Assembly (NCBI RefSeq): GCF_003386195.1
Contig: NZ_QRDX01000003.1
Span: 186,001-250,000 of the forward strand
Direction of reading: 5' to 3'
Source: Seonamhaeicola aphaedonensis
GTDB taxonomy: Bacteria; Bacteroidota; Bacteroidia; Flavobacteriales; Flavobacteriaceae
Length of the DNA: 64,000 bases
Below are positions 61,511 through 64,000 of the stretch, piece after piece. The translations under genes and the position numbers were made by a program. The notes beneath the pieces were generated by a model. That model was given only the letters and a program-made list of their open reading frames with translations. It was not told where the DNA came from and did not search any database. Positions within the stretch are counted from its first letter, which is position 1. Each line of letters starts with the position of its first letter.

Positions 61511-63192
61511 TGCAAAAAAAGACCATTTTAAAAATTAAAGATCTTACTATTTCATTTGGTGAGAATGAAGTCATTCATAACATTTCCTATAGTCTTTTTG
61601 AAAACGAAATCTTAGGCATTGTAGGAGAGTCTGGTTCTGGAAAATCGGTATCATCATTATCCGTTTTAGGATTGCTCCCAAAAGGGGTTTCTAAAATCAC
61701 ATCTGGAAGTATTCTTTACGATCAAAAGGACTTAACAAAGCTACATCCTAAGGTATTTCAAAATATTCGTGGTAATAAAATTGGCATGATATTTCAAGAA
61801 CCTATGAGTTCTTTAAACCCCTCAATGACCTGTGGTAAGCAGGTTCAAGAAATTTTATTTCAACATACCAAATTATCCAAATCTAAAACTAAATTGGAAG
61901 TCATTTCCCTGTTTGAAAAAGTTAAATTACCAGAACCAAATAGAATTTTTAAATCTTATCCTCATGAAATTTCTGGCGGACAAAAGCAACGTGTTATGAT
62001 AGCCATGGCCATTGCTTGTAAACCGGATATCTTAATAGCAGATGAGCCAACAACCGCGTTGGATGTAACAGTTCAAAAAGAAATTATCAAATTACTAAAA
62101 GCACTTCAAGAAAAAACTAAAATGAGTGTTATTTTCATTACACATGATTTAGCATTAATTTCTGAAATAGCTGATAGAGTTTTAGTGATGTATAAAGGTG
62201 ATATTGTTGAAGAAGGTAGTGTTTCTCAAATTTTCAATAAACCTCAGCATAATTATACCAAAGCACTCATTAATTCGCGACCTTCATTAGATACCAGATT
62301 AAAAGTATTGCCAACCATTCAAGATTATTTAGATGGTACCTTTTCTGAAGACATTGTAACTAATGAGCAACGTAAACTTAAACATGAAAAATTATATAAT
62401 AAGCCTCCTTTATTAGAAGTCATAAATATTGAAAAAACTTACTTTTCAAAATCTGGTTGGTTTTCTAAACCTACTACTTTTAATGCTGTCAATAATGTAA
62501 GTTTTAAATTGTTCGAAGGTGAAACTTTAGGATTGGTAGGGGAGTCTGGCTGCGGAAAATCAACACTTGGAAATGCCATTCTTCAATTAGATAATGTAAC
62601 AGCTGGACAAATTATATACAAAGGTATTGATATCACCAAGCTTTCAAAATATGAGATAAAAAAACTTCGGAAAGATATCCAGATTATTTTTCAAGACCCA
62701 TATTCATCATTAAACCCAAGAATTCCAGTTGGAGAAGCTATCATGGAACCTATGCGTGTTCATAAGCTTTTTAAGTCTGAAAAAGAGCGAAAGAAAAAAG
62801 TACTTGAAATATTAGCTAATGTTGGACTTTCTAAAGACTATTTTAACCGCTATCCACACGAATTTTCAGGTGGACAAAGACAACGAATTGGCATTGCCAG
62901 AACCATTGCCTTACAACCTAAACTCATTGTTTGTGACGAATCAGTATCGGCTTTAGATATATCAGTACAAGCTCAAGTATTGAACTTACTTAATGAACTT
63001 AAAGAGACCTTTGGGTTTACCTATATTTTTATTTCACACGATTTAGCCGTGGTAAAATATATGTCTGACCAACTTCTGGTTATGAATCAAGGTAAAATCG
63101 AAGAACTTGATGATGCTGATGTAATCTATAATTCTCCCAAAAAAGATTATACTAAAAAATTAATTAATGCCATTCCAAAAGGGATATTATAG
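61510..63192 (+). CDS. Peptide ABC transporter, fused double ATPase (DppDF/YejF-like)
   Basis: 560 residues with two ATPase domains. First: Walker A GESGSGKS (about 38), signature ISGGQKQR, Walker [13 protein letters not shown]. Second (from about 300): [29 protein letters not shown]. Both have the oligopeptide-transporter tail ([13 protein letters not shown] and [15 protein letters not shown]). It powers import of peptides or similar solutes, but permeases and binding protein are not adjacent. Start overlaps the exonuclease stop by one base. Confidence 0.95.
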   Translation: MQKKTILKIKDLTISFGENEVIHNISYSLFENEILGIVGESGSGKSVSSLSVLGLLPKGVSKITSGSILYDQKDLTKLHPKVFQNIRGNKIGMIFQEPMSSLNPSMTCGKQVQEILFQHTKLSKSKTKLEVISLFEKVKLPEPNRIFKSYPHEISGGQKQRVMIAMAIACKPDILIADEPTTALDVTVQKEIIKLLKALQEKTKMSVIFITHDLALISEIADRVLVMYKGDIVEEGSVSQIFNKPQHNYTKALINSRPSLDTRLKVLPTIQDYLDGTFSEDIVTNEQRKLKHEKLYNKPPLLEVINIEKTYFSKSGWFSKPTTFNAVNNVSFKLFEGETLGLVGESGCGKSTLGNAILQLDNVTAGQIIYKGIDITKLSKYEIKKLRKDIQIIFQDPYSSLNPRIPVGEAIMEPMRVHKLFKSEKERKKKVLEILANVGLSKDYFNRYPHEFSGGQRQRIGIARTIALQPKLIVCDESVSALDISVQAQVLNLLNELKETFGFTYIFISHDLAVVKYMSDQLLVMNQGKIEELDDADVIYNSPKKDYTKKLINAIPKGIL

Positions 63193-63360
63193 CATAAAAA
63201 CCCGCTTTGTTAGATAAATTAAACTTTTAAAAAATCGTAAATTGTCTAGAAGCGTTTCTTTAAACTTCCATTCATTTAAAGGAAGTTCCTCAGGTAGGTT
63301 TGGTTCGAACGTAGGTAGTTCAGGTAGATTTGGTTCCATATTTCTGTAGGTTAAGTTCAT
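63187..63360 (-). CDS. Possible small protein, Pro/Leu/Glu-repeat
   Basis: The 393-base spacer before the last gene holds a minus-strand frame of 57 codons: MNLTYRNMEPNLPELPTFEP, then NLPEELPLNEWKFKETLLDN and a basic, hydrophobic end [17 protein letters not shown]. The N-half is a repeat of P-x-L-P with E, and the DNA repeats GGTAGGTTTGGTTC and GGTAGATTTGGTTCC. It overlaps the end of the ABC gene by six bases convergently. A shorter start is at 63339. No consensus promoter seen; could be chance. Confidence 0.35.
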   Translation of the reverse strand: MNLTYRNMEPNLPELPTFEPNLPEELPLNEWKFKETLLDNLRFFKSLIYLTKRVFML

Positions 63361-63553
63361 GGTAGATTTGGAATGATCTATAATTTGATTTGGTAAATTT
63401 GGGGACTGCTAATATCAAATTATTTTTCAACAAATCAGATTAAAAACATATAATTTCGATGAAATACGTTTTATTTTAACATTTTTATCGGTTTGATTAT
63501 AAATTCATCCAAAGTACCCATTTCCTAAAAATTAAAAACTGTAGTTAAATCTT

Positions 63554-63561
63554 TATCTTTG
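63554..63561 (+). promoter_or_regulatory. -7 box of the acetoacetyl-CoA synthetase gene
   Basis: TATCTTTG, exact TAnnTTTG, 25 bases before the start codon at 63586. Confidence 0.6.
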
Positions 63562-63585
63562 AAAGAAGACATTATATTGTAATCT

Positions 63586-64000
63586 ATGAAAAAACTTTGG
63601 GAAGGCTCCAAAAAGTTCAAACAAGATAGTCAGTTAAATAATTATTGTATTTGGCTCAAAGAACAATACAATTTACCTTTTGAAAATTATCATGATTTAT
63701 GGCAATGGTCTGTTGAGAATATTGAAACTTTTTGGGAAAGTATTTGGAAGTACTTTAAAATAAAATCACATTCACCTTATATCCAAGTATTGTCATCATA
63801 CAATATGCCTCACTGTAAATGGTTTGAAGGTGCAACATTAAATTATGCTGAACACATTTTTAAGCAATCTCATCCAAATAAAACAGCTATTTTTTTTAGT
63901 AATGAATCTGGGTTAAATATTGAAATTACTTGGAATGAGTTGGAAAGAAAAGTAACTTCGGTAGTAAACTATTTGAAATCTCTAGGGGTAACCAAAGGCG
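63586..64000 (+). CDS. Acetoacetyl-CoA synthetase, 3'-truncated by window edge
   Basis: 138 codons of the N-terminus of an AMP-forming ligase: KKLWEGSKKFKQDSQLNNYC, WLKEQYNLPFENYHDLWQWS, VENIETFWESIWKYF and WFEGATLNYAEHIF. The last motif, with the W-x-W-S and F-W-x-S/x-x-W patterns, fits acetoacetate-CoA ligase, which activates acetoacetate for lipid or ketone use. The catalytic core lies beyond the window. Confidence 0.88.
   Translation, partial: MKKLWEGSKKFKQDSQLNNYCIWLKEQYNLPFENYHDLWQWSVENIETFWESIWKYFKIKSHSPYIQVLSSYNMPHCKWFEGATLNYAEHIFKQSHPNKTAIFFSNESGLNIEITWNELERKVTSVVNYLKSLGVTKG

Overview
The window is a 64-kb piece of an AT-rich bacterial chromosome, almost certainly from the Bacteroidota, class Flavobacteriia. 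The evidence is direct: promoters carry the Bacteroidota -7 box TAnnTTTG (for example before the DtxR regulator, mfd, metG, hemA and the last gene). Several outer-membrane receptors or proteins begin with carboxypeptidase-like and TonB plug domains. Lipoproteins have short Bacteroidota-style signal peptides. Protein repeats such as CHSELVSES, which translate a flavobacterial extragenic repeat, are present. No rRNA, tRNA, CRISPR array or phage was seen.

Region 1 (1-10.3 kb) is metal acquisition. It holds the 3' part of feoB with its small Cys-rich partner, then a secreted DUF1080 protein. A DtxR-family repressor follows, with a palindromic operator over its own predicted transcription start. 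Behind it are a TonB-dependent receptor, a metal-binding lipoprotein, an ABC ATPase and two permeases that each end in a winged-helix-like domain. yraN closes the run. Region 2 (10.4-28 kb) is mostly housekeeping: a TlpA-like thioredoxin lipoprotein-type protein, mfd, TerB-like and TPR genes, an enolase-superfamily enzyme, ferritin, a cupredoxin-like protein, an AhpD-like protein, an AraC regulator, metG, an S66 peptidase, a TerB-DnaJ protein, a bacilliredoxin, an acyltransferase and an HD hydrolase. A 548-base gene-poor stretch before the TPR gene looks like a structured RNA leader.

Region 3 (29-38 kb) is accessory. It contains a large protein joining vWA, TonB plug, TPR and a DUF2135-like tail. 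Beside it is an AraC regulator next to a family of three related transcription units: two encode paralogous secreted proteins, and one has lost its coding sequence. All three units carry the same inverted-repeat operator array. A radical SAM protein and a TlpA lipoprotein follow.

Region 4 (38-53.4 kb) is centred on haem synthesis: hemJ-hemH and an AraC regulator on the minus strand, then hemA, a hemC-hemD fusion, hemE, a K+ transporter, an EI24 protein, a GNAT enzyme, hemF and hemB on the plus strand. This operon has been invaded by an S23-type four-helix-bundle gene that carries a stop codon, and by a REP-associated transposase with three REP palindromes. Region 5 (53.5-64 kb) has an MG2/plug protein, a CNNM-type transporter, ogt, a penicillin-acylase-like hydrolase, a DEDDy exonuclease, a fused peptide ABC ATPase and the start of an acetoacetyl-CoA synthetase.

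The most unusual features are three housekeeping genes (mfd, metG, hemF) that contain in-frame insertions of extragenic repeats, the REP/transposase module inside the haem operon, the candidate switching RNA at 16.2 kb, and the AraC-linked array with its gutted third copy.
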